Shown here: piece by piece, positions 10,640 to 20,860 of the stretch
Position numbering within the stretch: the first letter of the stretch is position 1
Layout of the letters: each line of letters begins with the position of its first letter
Assembly: GCA_022414725.1 (NCBI GenBank)
Contig: CM039463.1
Coordinates: forward strand, 91,971,841 to 92,035,840
Source of the DNA: Microglena sp. YARC
Lineage: Eukaryota; Chlorophyta; Chlorophyceae; Chlamydomonadales; Chlamydomonadaceae
Direction of reading: 5' to 3'
DNA: 64,000 bases
Translations under genes and position numbers: made by a program
Notes under the pieces: generated by a model
Database searches by the model: none
Told to the model about the DNA's origin: nothing
The model's input: only the letters and a program-made list of their open reading frames with translations

Positions 10640-11345
10640 GACACTAACATCACCACTATCAACTGCAGGGGAATTGGATCCTCCTGGGAAGTCATCTATG
10701 ATCACATTAGATCCAGGGATAATGATATAATAATTCTCACTGAAACCAAACTACTCTCACACAGAAAATCCATTCTAAACATGATTAAATCAGACATGCA
10801 TGATTATCGCTTCCACCACAACAGCAAAACTACTCTCCAAGCTACCAGCCCTGACAAAATAGTCACCCCTCAGCAGGGGTCATTACCTAATCAGGAAAAC
10901 AGTCACTGCTCACCCAGTCAATCATGAAACTCCAGTCGAACTCTCTGGACACATTACTCACCAAACCATAAACAACATAACCCATGTCCTGGGCGTCTAC
11001 ATGCCCTGTAACAATGCCCCCAAAAGAGAGAACATCTACTCCTACATCCACCACATTACTGAGAAAAATCCTACCCACCACTACATCCTAGCTGGGGACT
11101 GGAATGCCACATGCCACACCACTGACAGAAGCAGTCTAACCAAATATCCAGATGACATTTCTCACCAGCAACACATTTCTCAACTCTGTATCACTCCACA
11201 ACCACAACCCAGACCTCACACATACTTTTCTTGCAGCAACAACACCCTACAGCAGTCGTATTGATGATATCCTGCTCATACTCACCTCCGGGCACCACAC
11301 CACTGAAAGCACCCACAAATGGGGGACACCCTAGACCACCATGCA
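10640..11345 (+). pseudogene. LINE apurinic-like endonuclease domain
   Basis: Nicks target DNA to prime reverse transcription. Blocks in order: NITTINCRGIG (from 10646, the N-terminal Asn motif), IIILTETKLLS (about 10730, catalytic Glu), HVLGVYMPCN (about 10984), ILAGDWNATCH (about 11085, the GDxN catalytic motif), RIDDILLI (about 11259) and DHHALEQRL (about 11333, the S/D-H-H end motif). Frame changes occur between blocks near 10860-10980 and 11150-11250. The motif set and spacing are those of APE-type LINE endonucleases. Confidence 0.85.
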
Positions 11346-12339
11346 CTTGAGCAACGCCTCACTCCACTCTCCTCCCCCTCCTGCCATACCTCCAACCAAC
11401 ACCTACACCTCCCTCAGCTCCTCTCCCTCTTAAACAATCAGACAAAGAGAAAACTAGGCAAGCCATCACTACTCAATACCTCCACCAATTCCTGAGCTCC
11501 CACACTAACATAGAATCCGCCTGCAAACTGCTCAGGACCTTCTTGGGGAAGACAGGACTGCCTCTCACATTCAATCCATCAGGCAGGAACTGATGACTAC
11601 ACTTCCAGAAGACCTCAACAGTATGGCCGACCACCTTATGACCACCCTGCATCAAGCCCTCAGTATAATGATAGAGACTTGCCCACTAAACAAACCATCT
11701 CTGGCATCTTCCTCCCAGAAAGACAGCTAAATCCTACCACAACTTAACCAACACGTGAAACACATTAAAACTCTCCGCACCCAATCCTACTCATGGACCA
11801 ATCTGGATATGATAACCTGCGCTCTTCCCATCCTTTCCTCCAGACTGCCCTCTACAAACTACAACGCAAGTCCAACTCCTTCTCCTCCACAACCCTCTTC
11901 TTACCCAATACAGTCAATCACTCACTGATGACATACAACACACTATCCAGGAGCTACGCACTATCCAAGCCCTGCAAAAGGAGGAAAGAAGCACCAAGGC
12001 CATCAAGAAGTTTCGCCATCGCCTTAATACACAGGCGCGGGTTACGCATAGACACATCTTCAACCAGACGGCCAGCCCCCACTCTCCCACTGTCCTTCTT
12101 AACCAGCAAACTGGAACCCTTCATACTAAAACTAAAGATCTCCTTGACCTTTTGACCAAACACATGGGCAAACTCATGTCTCCCCTGTGCCCCCACAATG
12201 GCAACTACACTGCCTACTCTACCCTCCCCCTGGGAAACACACACTGACAAATTTCAACTCGAAACCCCGCCACCTCTATTCAGGCATACTGCCTCACCCT
12301 ACACCTACCTCTCATCCCCAACTGCCTACACCGACTGCA
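11346..12339 (+). pseudogene. LINE linker between endonuclease and RT
   Basis: C-rich coding-like sequence with several interrupted frames. A helix-rich segment (TIQELRTIQALQKEERSTKAIKKF, read at about 11940-12010 in a shifted frame and quoted only in part by its Lys/Glu/Gln content) and FNQTASPHSPTVLLNQQTG (about 12057) look like the region before the RT fingers in APE-type LINEs. No catalytic motifs are expected here. Confidence 0.5.
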
Positions 12340-13140
12340 TCAGAAACTGGCCACAAATAAAGCCACAGGACCAGATGGGATATCCCAATGAATTACTGAT
12401 GTGTCTCCCCACCGAAATGCACACTGTCATTCACAAACTTATGCAAATCTCCTGGATCTGGGAGAAACCCCAGACTGCTGGAAAACTTCTCACACAGTTA
12501 TGCTTTACAAAAAATCTGACCGTACCTTCCCAGAACTATAGACCCATAGGACTTAACAATTCTGTGGCTAAACTCTGGACCTCTCTCATCACCAACACAA
12601 TTTTCCACCTACTCAGAAACCAATCATATTCTCAGCACCTGCCAAGAGGGATTTAGAAAAGACAAGAGCACCTATAGGCAGCTCCTCAACCTCCTTCACA
12701 ACATAGAGGACGCCTCCCTCTTCCAACAAGACTTGTACGCAGCTTACTTTGACTTTAGCTCTGCCTTCAACATGATAGATCACCAAAAACTTCTTTGCAT
12801 TATGCACAACCTTGGATGCACCCACGACACCATAGACACAGTCAAAGGGATCTATACCAACTCAACACTCACATCCTCCTTAACAACACACCTGGTCAAC
12901 CCATCCCCATCACCAGGGGATCCATCCAAGGGGACACACTCTCCCCTCTCCTCTTTCATCATCTTTATTGAACCCCTCCCACCGATGGCTATGCTCAGGA
13001 GGTAGGGGATACCGCGCTGCCTCCTTCCCACCGCGGAGGCTGACGAGCACCTCACCAGCAGCCTGGGGTACGCGGATGACACCGCAGTCCTCACTGGAAC
13101 GGTCGAGGACCTCCGCATCCAATGTGGTAAAGTCCAACTG
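12340..13140 (+). pseudogene. LINE reverse transcriptase (catalytic core)
   Basis: Blocks in order: NKATGPDGIS (about 12353, RT motif 1), TVMLYKKSD (about 12496), YRPIGLNNSVAKLW (about 12538, motif 2), CQEGFRKDKST (about 12639), YFDFSSAFNMIDH (about 12745-12785, catalytic Asp codon 12751-12753), GSIQGDTLSPLLF (about 12918-12956, motif B) and LGYADDTAVLTG (the YADD box, 13069-13080). Frameshifts fall near 12380, 12640, 12900 and 12990. In target-primed reverse transcription this domain copies the element RNA onto the nicked target. Confidence 0.93.
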
Positions 13141-13830
13141 TTCAGCACCTGGTCTGGCATCCCTCTCAATGCTACCCAAATGTTGTGGTCAGTGGCATCC
13201 TTCACAAGACACACCCCTCAAACCCCACCCACACTGATATCCTCAAACAAAGACTCCAGGACAAAATAGCCTTGGAGACACATATGCCACTTATCAACCA
13301 CCAGATATAGCCTACAAATACTTAGGAGTCCACATCTCTCTCACCCTCAACTGGAAAACCCAACTGCATGCCACCCTTGACATTATCCACACCAAGGGCC
13401 TACATATACTCAACAAAGCTAAAAGCAGGGCAACCCCTGAACAATGCATACGCATAATCACACAATGCATCAGAGCAGCCATCAAATACCCTATGATCGT
13501 AGCCCCCTTCTCTCTCACAGACATCCACATTATAGATAAAGCAGTACTTAAGACAGTCAAACTGTGCAGCAGCCTTCCATGTCCTTCCCCACTAGGGCAC
13601 TACACTGCCCAAAACAGAGGCAGGCCTAGGGATCCCCTCTCTCTCACTGAATACACACAAATTACTGCCTCTGCCCTCACCCACGCCATGAATGACACTG
13701 GACGCCTGGGCATACTAACCAAATCTCTCCTCACTAAAACCTTCAAAACTTTCCACACTCTCACTCCAACCTCTCTCTCTCCAAACTCCTCCAATACTCA
13801 TCTCTTGCCCGGCAACTTCAACTCCTAGAC
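13141..13830 (+). pseudogene. LINE RT thumb region
   Basis: YKYLGVHISLTLNWKTQL (about 13316) is the conserved Y-L-G-[VI] segment after the YADD box in LINE RTs. The following open frame (13493-13828) carries GRPRDPLSLTEY and a long helix. The reading is continuous enough to assign it to the same polypeptide as the RT core, with frame changes near 13260 and 13480. Confidence 0.7.
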
Positions 13831-16025
13831 CATTCAAACATCCAAATTACCTGGAATGACACAGAACTCCTGGATAAGCTCAACATCCAATCAGTACTCC
13901 CTCAACCTGCTCACATCCCTGTCTCCCTTGTGACTCCCTTCCACGATCTAGGGATCTATACATACCACGACCTGGTTACTCCAGCAGGCACTCACCTTAT
14001 CACTACCACGGATCTCCCTCTTATCACACAGGGAAAGTCACAAAGCACCATCGGCGCTCCCTCAACTCTTTACAGCACACCTCACTGGCAACAGCCCGAC
14101 CTGCTCCCCTCCTTCAGCCATGCCAACCTCTTCCATTACCGCAGCGACAACTTACCTCGTCATACACCATCCCACCCAAACCGTCAGCCGATGCGCAGAA
14201 CATATTTGTCGCCGCGCCGGCTCCACCCCAACTCAGCGCTACCCCACCAGCCGAGCGCAACTCCTGTCAAGGAAGCGGACTACACAGCAGACCCTCTCCG
14301 AGACTCAGCGGGAACAATGGTGGGCGTGGACCACCCTGCAACTCCACAGCCGAATGGAACGCCAACGTCGACCACTACGGTAAAGCATGGGGCAACAATG
14401 AAGCCGCGACAACCTGGGCATCCCGCCTTCACCTCTGCAAGGCCATCATCCGCGGCCCAGCCAAGCCCTTCTTTAAGCACTACAACATCACTAAGGTCTC
14501 CAACCCTGATCTTCTCAAGGCAGCAATGCTCCACCCTACCCTGGATCCCCATCCCCCCCTACCCGTCTCCTTCACCTCACCTATGGTAACCAGTACAAAC
14601 CCCTCAGCATCACCAGCTGGCGCAGCAAACGGACCATGGACACTAGGGACACCAGCATCACCACCACTGCCCACCTCCAATGGGCCCCCATCACATGCAC
14701 AACGACCATATCAGTCAATACACACCCAAATTGGTTACACTATCCTTCACAGTAACCCAATTACTCCCACCACCTCTGAGGTCACTGGAAACCACAACCA
14801 TAACCAACCCACCTCATCACTATGCTGGGCCAATCCACCTATGACACCCTTCTCCAGGCCTTCAAAGACACACCCACCACCACAACCCATCTTAACCCCA
14901 GAAGAGACTCCCACCTTACTAACTCCCAGCAACAGGGGACAATGGGCCACTACACCTGGCTTTCAACGCTGATAACCATGCCTTGTCCACAAACTTCTTC
15001 CACATAGACACTCATGATGAACCGAAACCCTACCTGGGACATCCAATCACCACTCAAACACCAGCCCAAACTGGCATCCTCACTGGCTCAGAAGGCCATC
15101 AAACCCACACGCATGCAGACACTACATTCCTCTATAACCCCACCGGAAATGTGTGGGTCATAGTACCAAACCCTTCTCACCTCCCTCCACACACACTATG
15201 AATACAATAAAACTACACGCCCTTCAACTTGGAACCAACTCACACAAGGAGGATTCCTACCTGACCTTGCAGCCCTATACACCAGACACAAGGACACCCC
15301 TGCCTCCACTACACTCTTCCCCAGCCCTGCACCAAGCTAACCTACACCTCAACATCACCCATCACCGCACTGCTACGCCACTCAACCTAGATTCTGCCTA
15401 TGAAGAATTTTCCTCCATGAACCCAGCTGACCAGCTCTTTGGAGCCAACGGGGATCTCTTCCACAGCATCTGGACAGGGGGATCACTGGTGGACATCCTA
15501 CCTCCGTCACCGATGCACACAAGGCACTCAGGTGGGCTCTAGCCAGTGCTGACCACGCAGAAGCACAACACATCCCAACATGCACTGTCTTACTCATCCC
15601 AGACAACTATAATGCCCCCTACAAGAAACTATTGCACCACCCCTGGATCCATCACGTGGACTCCAGACCTTTCTCTGAAATCTACAGCACCTCTGAAACC
15701 TGGCTAGGGGGCAAACATCACAACCCTACTCCTCCACAAGCTCCACATTCTCATCATCAGCAACCCAAGCAGCCAACCTGAATACCTAAACCGTCTCCAG
15801 GGGTTCAAAGACATCTGGTCACAGCACATGCTCAGCATCTCACCCTACTGGGAACCACATAACTCCCTGCACATCCTACCCTTACCTCTTCAGACACAAA
15901 TCACCTACCCCAGGACTCTTAAATCCCTCACTACCCTGCCCTGGCAGCCTACCACCCACCACTGCCCCCCTCTGCTCCCCACAGTTATCTACCCCTGCCA
16001 CTACCCAGCCATACCTACCCTAGGT
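13831..16025 (+). pseudogene. LINE region between RT and RNase H
   Basis: About 2.2 kb of G-poor sequence with short interrupted frames. The right part (from about 15560) has counterparts in the second copy at 38450-38700 (SRPFSEIYSTSETWL here against SRPCSLNFIYTTILNIWL there), so it belongs to the element. No named domain is recognised. A nested insertion cannot be excluded in 13.9-15.5 kb. Confidence 0.5.
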
Positions 16026-16480
16026 CTGCAGGTCTATACTGATGGCAGCCTGATCAAGGGAGCCCTGGCACCCCCAGCAAAATAGGTGCAGGGGTCTACA
16101 TACCTGTGACTGGTATGAGCTATTCCATTAACCCAGGAGGCCAAGGCGCCACCAGAACTAACAACCGGGCTGAATTAGTGGCCATCCATCAAGCCATAGC
16201 ACGCATTGACTATAATACTGACCTCACCCTGCACACTGACAGCCTCTGCTCACTCCAACTCATTAACAAAATGATTCAAGATCCTACTACCTCTACACGT
16301 TCTCTTCACTCTGAACTCCTGCATTCTATCCGCACTCACCTTGTCCAACGCATTCTGGCAGGATCACACACTACCCTCTGCAAAGTACGCTCACACACTG
16401 GCATATTGGGCAATGATAGAGCAGATGCACTAGCACGCAATGCAGCCACCAACCCAGCATCTGTACGATACACCGACACC
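16026..16480 (+). pseudogene. LINE RNase H domain
   Basis: All four catalytic positions of RNase HI are visible: Asp in QVYTDGSLIKG (about 16030), Glu in NNRAELVAIHQAI (about 16160), Asp in LHTDSLCSLQL (about 16233) and Asp in GNDRADALARNA (about 16408), preceded by KVRSHTGILG. A single frameshift near 16075 separates the first motif from the rest; from 16106 the frame is open to 16566. The domain removes template RNA during element replication. Confidence 0.92.
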
Positions 16481-17480
16481 ACTGGAGAACAACCCCGCCA
16501 CAACACCTATTGGCCACTGTCCAACCCCCCTGCACACCTCTTGGCACAACTCCCCCACGAGCCTTAGCACCTAACCTCACCAACGGGATCAGTCTTAACC
16601 TTCCACTAGCTGCCACCTCGGACAACATCCCCTCAAAGGCATATATGCCACCACCTGGGCTGATAACACCCCCTTGCATCTACCCCACTCCAGCAATAAA
16701 TTCTGGACATCCTCTCACATCACCCACAAAACTAAGTTCTGCATCCTCAAGGCCAGATGGGGCCGACTGTGGAACAAGAAGCTTGCCTATCGCTGGAAGA
16801 TGCCCTATGCTAACAACCCCAACCTGCCACCTCCCCACATGCCCTATTTGTACCACCCACGAGGACGGAGCTGGCCACATTCTTGCTGGCTGCACACACG
16901 CCACCTTCAAGGGCATGTACATCAAGCGTCATGACGCAGCTGTCCACTTACTGCACAAGGCCATCAGCAAAGGCGCCCTTGGATCCCGCCGCGTTATCAT
17001 GGACGCAGGTAGGCTGGAGGACCTCCCTGCGGAGTCCTTGGCAAAACACTGCCTGACTGGTTACGCCCTCCCTCCATCTCAGCAGAGATCTGGCCCAAAC
17101 TGAGGCCAGATCTCGCCATCCTGCCCGAGGTGGACTCACCCACCATTGCTGCTGACAAGGAAATCTGGATTCTAGAGCTGGGATACTGCTCTGACACCAG
17201 CCATGCCACTAAGGCAGAGGATAAACATGCCAACACACCCAGTTGGTGGCCGGCCTAAGACTAGCTGGCTACCTTGTTCACTACCTAGTTGTTACCATTG
17301 GTACCACTGGCACCATCCCCAGAACCTTTGTGACCTCCATGACCACCCTTGGTCTTACCAATTAGAAATTCTTACATTAGCAGACCAGCTGCACCACCAC
17401 TCTGTTGACAGCTTTCAGACTATTTTACAATGTCGTAGATTCATGGAACACCACCCCGCCGGAGATTAACATTTTTTGGT
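16481..17480 (+). pseudogene. LINE C-terminal Cys/His finger and conserved C-terminal domain
   Basis: TCPICTTHEDGAGHILAGCTH (16837-16900; C-x2-C-x9-H-x4-C, quoted by its key residues) is followed by RHDAAVHLLHKAI, a nucleic-acid-binding finger found at the C-terminus of related elements. After ESLAKHCLTGYALP (about 17032) comes a second unit: EIWILELGYCSDTSH (about 17160), a Lys/His-rich helix, TIGTTGTIPRTFVTSMTTLGL (about 17295, interrupted by a frame change) and LQCRRFMEHHPAG (about 17427). The same unit is recognisable in the copy at 39640-40330. Its function is unknown to me; the E-x-G-Y-x-S-D and following Lys/His residues would suit a nuclease-like or nucleic-acid-binding role, but this is inference. 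Confidence 0.65.
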
Positions 17481-17654
17481 CCAGCTAGTGCCACCCACGT
17501 GACTGACTGAAATGACTCTCAGTCAGTTACGGGTGGGATCACAACTAGTACTGGATATTTTTTTTGTTTATCTATGGTGACTACAGCTAGCTTCTGCGTA
17601 CGCTGTGGTGTCCTTAATCTCACGTCCCTAGAGTATTTATATTTCTTGGATGTA

Positions 17655-17680
17655 ACAATTTCATTTCATTTCATTTCCCA
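17655..17680 (+). repeat. 3' (ATTTC)n tail of the LINE
   Basis: Three to four ATTTC units follow the conserved 3' end (GTGTCCTTAA and then ACGTCC). Non-LTR elements of several clades end in a short tandem repeat instead of poly(A). The second copy ends in an (AATTTC)n tail at about 40577-40600, which supports this as the true 3' end. Confidence 0.75.
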
Positions 17681-17814
17681 AGGAACTGGTTTGAAGCCGA
17701 CCGCAGCCGGCTGGGTCACGTGCGGCCACGTGTGCCTAGCACCAACCTGGGATCTGCCCATGCGAACATTTGCACCTCCATAGTTTGCAACACGAAGGTC
17801 GGCAGTGATTAATT

Positions 17815-18510
17815 ACAAGCTCCGCAAGTGCGTGAGATGAATATGTAATTGTTCATTGTGCAAGCTCGCGAGGCTGGAAACATGAACATTACGTGATTTA
17901 GAAGTACACAGTACATATCCGTAGGCCCACCCCACGCACCCGTCCCACCCCACGCACGGCCCTGCGGGTGAGTTGTGGGTGAACTCCGTGCTAATAATAG
18001 CTCAAGTGCCCTAGGCGACTGTTTCGTCCATTGTGATGCTTGCATGTTTCGCCTCGATTTTTTGACGACAATTCCATTCCCAAACCTATGTATGCGCACA
18101 TGATAGGATGGTACGAATTTGAAATGATGACAAATGTTACCCAATAATTGTCGCTTTTGGCCCAAAAAGCACAAACCTTAGCTCCTTTTCTTGAATTGCG
18201 ATGCTCATAAGTGGTCCTTGAGAATATCTACGGTATCAATAAGTCTTATAATTCAGATATCTTATATAATGTTTTGTTTTTTTGTGATTTGAAGTGAAAC
18301 CTGAAAAGTAGGTTGTGACACACAAACAAACAAACAAACAAACAGTTTTGACAGGCTAATCCTCAATCAAAATTTTGTAATTTTTTTCATTCGGGTAAAA
18401 AAATTGATTTTTTTTCATTCGGGTATTTTTGTAATTTTTTTCATTCGGGTAAATTTTTGTAATTTTTATCATTCGGGTAAAATCTGGAGATTTTTTTCAT
18501 TCGGGTATCA
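17815..18510 (+). repeat. CATTCGGG dispersed repeat, copy 1
   Basis: A non-coding repeat of about 700 bp that recurs at 41235-41955 and, in a diverged subtype, at 53830-54400, 58035-58605 and 62245-62801. Shared blocks include ATGTTTCGTCCATTGTGATG-like, TTTTTGACGACAATTC, CCCAAACCTATGT, GAATTGCGATGCTCATA, AATAAGTCTTA, GTGATTTGAAGTGAAACCTG and GACAGGCTAATCC. It carries a (CAAA)n stretch (18322-18344) and ends in about five tandem units of TTTTTTTCATTCGGGTAAAA-type sequence (18370-18510). No coding capacity was seen. Confidence 0.9.
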
Positions 18511-18599
18511 GCCAAGCACGCAAGAGAATTCTGAAGGCGCTCTAAGTTTCCGTGGTCGCCGCTAAGCAATTGTTTGCCTCACAGTGGTTGGCGTGATGG

Positions 18600-18856
18600 G
18601 CCCATAACCTATAGCTTTCCGGAGTGTTATACGTGAGAACTGACACAGGGAATGGACTAGGGCGTGTGCTTTACAAACGTGATAGCATGTCAGGCGACAT
18701 GGCAGGTATAAGAAGAGAAAGACGACAGTACCTCAGGGTACTGCCGCCGCTAGGTGCTGGCACTATCGGGCAGAGGCACTACAACGGAAGCTTCCAGGCG
18801 GAGGGCCTGGCGCACTTAAGACACTCTAGCTGGACCGGGAGAACCGGTCTATAACA
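18600..18856 (-). repeat. Copia-type LTR, copy A (probably solo or truncated)
   Basis: Read on the minus strand it begins TGTTATAGACCGG at 18856, followed by CTAGAGTG and a GTGCxCAGG-like block, as in the LTRs at 22537, 22962 and 24958. The far end shares AACCTxTxxxTTTCCGGAGT with copy B (22250). No polypurine tract or internal region adjoins it. Confidence 0.6.
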
Positions 18857-19017
18857 CTTGTCGCAGGTAGTACCCTTTGATTGTGGGTCCATCGAATAAC
18901 ATCAACTAGCACTAGTCACCAGAACGAAAAACAGACGCACAGTGACGGGAAGGGGAAAATAAGAATGAGGTCTCGCTCTGTACGTCGTTGTACAAGTATT
19001 GGTTAGGGCGTTGTGAG

Positions 19018-19018
<1 letters not shown>

Positions 19019-19048
<30 letters not shown>
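19019..19048. repeat. (GA)n microsatellite
   Basis: About 14 perfect GA units, followed after a short gap by a C-rich CCCCACCCCACCC stretch at 19056-19078. Confidence 0.95.
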
Positions 19049-19896
19049 CATGGACCCCCCACCCCACCCCACCCACCCATGTGCCCTAGGCAAAATATGT
19101 GGTGGGTCTTTCCCCCAAAAGCATTTTTGGACTGGTATTTAGTAGAGGAATACCCTAGGGCCACTCCCGTGTCATTCTGGGGGCTAGAAAAAAGTGCTTG
19201 GAAAGTACCTAATTTTTTGAAAATGTCGGATTTTTTCCTTGACCAACCAACATCTTGAACCTGCGTCTGCGATGCAACCAACATCCTGAACCTGCGTCCG
19301 GGACTCAACGGACCTTCCCATGTTGCGTCTGCAACGCAACGGACCCTCCCCATGTTGCGTCGTGGGACGCAAGGACGCGCGTCCTGCACAACCCTGAACC
19401 TCTCTATGATATCTACAATGTTGGACGATGGGGTCATTTTGGTCATCATTTTGGTCATCATCATCAATGTTACATTGTTTGGTTGGGCTTGGAGGTCAGG
19501 GCCCCTTGGCCCCTGATGTGCCCACCTTCGATACTCAACAATAATCAGGTATTCAATAACCAGGTCTTCAATCCAAGCTTAAATCGGGCATAAAATAATC
19601 AGGTCTTCAATAATCACTAATGCATGTATGGCTGAAGGGCACAATGTAGTCCTTTACAACATGTGGTCTTAGTTGGTGACGTCATCGACCACCATTCTCC
19701 AGAACAATGCCGGCGCGTCTGCTAAGGATGCCTCAAGCCGCACTTGAGCTCGCTCCCTTTGCACACACTGCTCACGCCCTCTGACGACATTGACCACCTT
19801 GGCAACCACCCCTCAAACTCAGCCACCTTCAGAGAGAATTGATTGACGTCGTCCTCGCTGAGTTGCTGGCCTGGGTGCACGGACTGCATGTGGTGG

Positions 19897-19897
<1 letters not shown>

Positions 19898-19962
<65 letters not shown>
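19898..19962. repeat. Poly(C) and (AC)n compound microsatellite
   Basis: A C run of about 33 bases (19898-19930) runs directly into about 16 AC units (19931-19962). Such tracts are prone to sequencing and assembly length errors. Confidence 0.95.
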
Positions 19963-19964
<2 letters not shown>

Positions 19965-20049
19965 TAACAGTCAGATTCAGTCTCCTCCTCCACTCCCAAG
20001 GGACGCCTTGGTAGTGAGCCATCTCGTTGATGGAAGTTGACAGTTGTCG

Positions 20050-20554
20050 AACAAGTTGATCAGAGTTACTGATCCAAGACAGTTGTCTTGTCGTCAGTTC
20101 CAAGCGTTGTCGCGTCCGACAATCTCGGCCTCGTCTCGTCAGTTCCAAGAGTTGTCTCGTCCGACAATCTTGAACCGCTTGGCCGAACCGTTGTGCCTCG
20201 TTCGTATAAGCTATCTCGGTCGCTCCGAGAGTGTGAGTCCACGGCTATAAATTCGTTTGCGTTCTGTAGAAGTCACTTCAATTATCTACGATAATTGTAT
20301 TGACGTTCTAGCTCAATCGTTTGAGTCCGGTTTCATCTCCGGCAGAAAGCCTTAACAGTGAGTTCACCATCTATTCGTTTCCACGGCTTACAAATGGTTT
20401 CTCTTTGGTCCACATCCTCGTTCTCCTTCGTCTAGTTCGCTTTTCCCGATTCGCGAGTATGCTGCTTTTAGTTTCCTCCGTTTTCCCCCTCCCTCCACCC
20501 CCGCCCCCCTTGAGAGTGCCAGCGATTTCCTAACGAGCGTTTAACAACCTCTCC
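20050..20554 (+). promoter_or_regulatory. Possible LTR/leader region of a second LTR element
   Basis: Contains two direct copies of a roughly 43-bp unit with CGTCAGTTCCAAG and CGTCCGACAATCT words (20090-20132 and 20133-20175), a TATAAA-like box at about 20244 (CGGCTATAAATTCG) and a T/C-rich leader before the ATG at 20555. This is consistent with U3 enhancer repeats, core promoter and 5' UTR of a retroelement. No second LTR copy is present to confirm it. Confidence 0.4.
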
Positions 20555-20860
20555 ATGGATGGTGACACTGTCATGGGTGGCACTGCCCCTGCCTCGACCA
20601 CCGCAGCTGACACCTCCGAGGCAGCGAAGGCTGCCGCTGACAAAGCCGAGGCAGACAGGCTTGCTGCAGTTGCCAACATCATCGCTACCGCCCAGGCCGC
20701 TGCGTCCAAAGTCATGACAGATCAGCAGGCCGCGGACCTGGCCCTTAAAGAACAGGCTCATGCGTCCAAGAGGCTGCTGACAAAGCAACTGCTGACGCAG
20801 CTTCCTCCCAGGTCCCCGAAGCCGCCCGTCAGGCTGAGCTGGTCAGACTACGCAAGCAAC
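20555..20860 (+). pseudogene. Gag-like N-terminal fragment (Ala/Lys coiled coil)
   Basis: The open frame starts MDGDTVMGGTAPAST and continues as an Ala-rich, Lys/Glu/Asp/Gln-containing helix (SEAAKAAADKAEADRL and so on) of about 80 residues with coiled-coil character. Such helices start the gag of some plant and algal LTR elements. From about 20850 the sequence becomes the antisense of a Copia integrase, so the frame beyond that point is a chimera and the gene is truncated by an insertion or recombination. Confidence 0.45.

Larger units (their letters stand above)
8090..17680 (+). mobile_element. Non-LTR (LINE) retrotransposon, APE-RT-RNase H type, near full length
   Basis: The order is ORF1-like region, protease-like segment, AP-endonuclease, RT, RNase H, Cys/His finger, C-terminal domain and a 3' (ATTTC)n tail. 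APE plus RT plus RNase H in one element points to the I/Tad-like branch of non-LTR retrotransposons. The coding strand is strikingly poor in G and rich in C and A throughout. Many frameshifts and stops show that this copy is inactive. At about 9.6 kb it is long for a LINE, so nested material between RT and RNase H (13.8-15.6 kb) is possible. A second, more decayed copy of its 3' part lies at 38407-40605. Confidence 0.85.
18857..20049. other. Non-coding spacer with short repeats
   Basis: No gene recognised. At 19250-19390 the words CTGCGTC, GTTGCGTC and GACGCAA recur in both orientations around imperfect palindromes (for example GTTGCGTCTGCAACGCAAC at 19323). At 19436-19465 a short GGTCATCATTTT tandem is present. 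The remainder is unassigned. Confidence 0.5.

Noticed and set aside
19819..20148. Minus-strand frame with Gly and Val/Cys runs
   Set aside because: It is produced by the poly(C)/(AC)n compound microsatellite.
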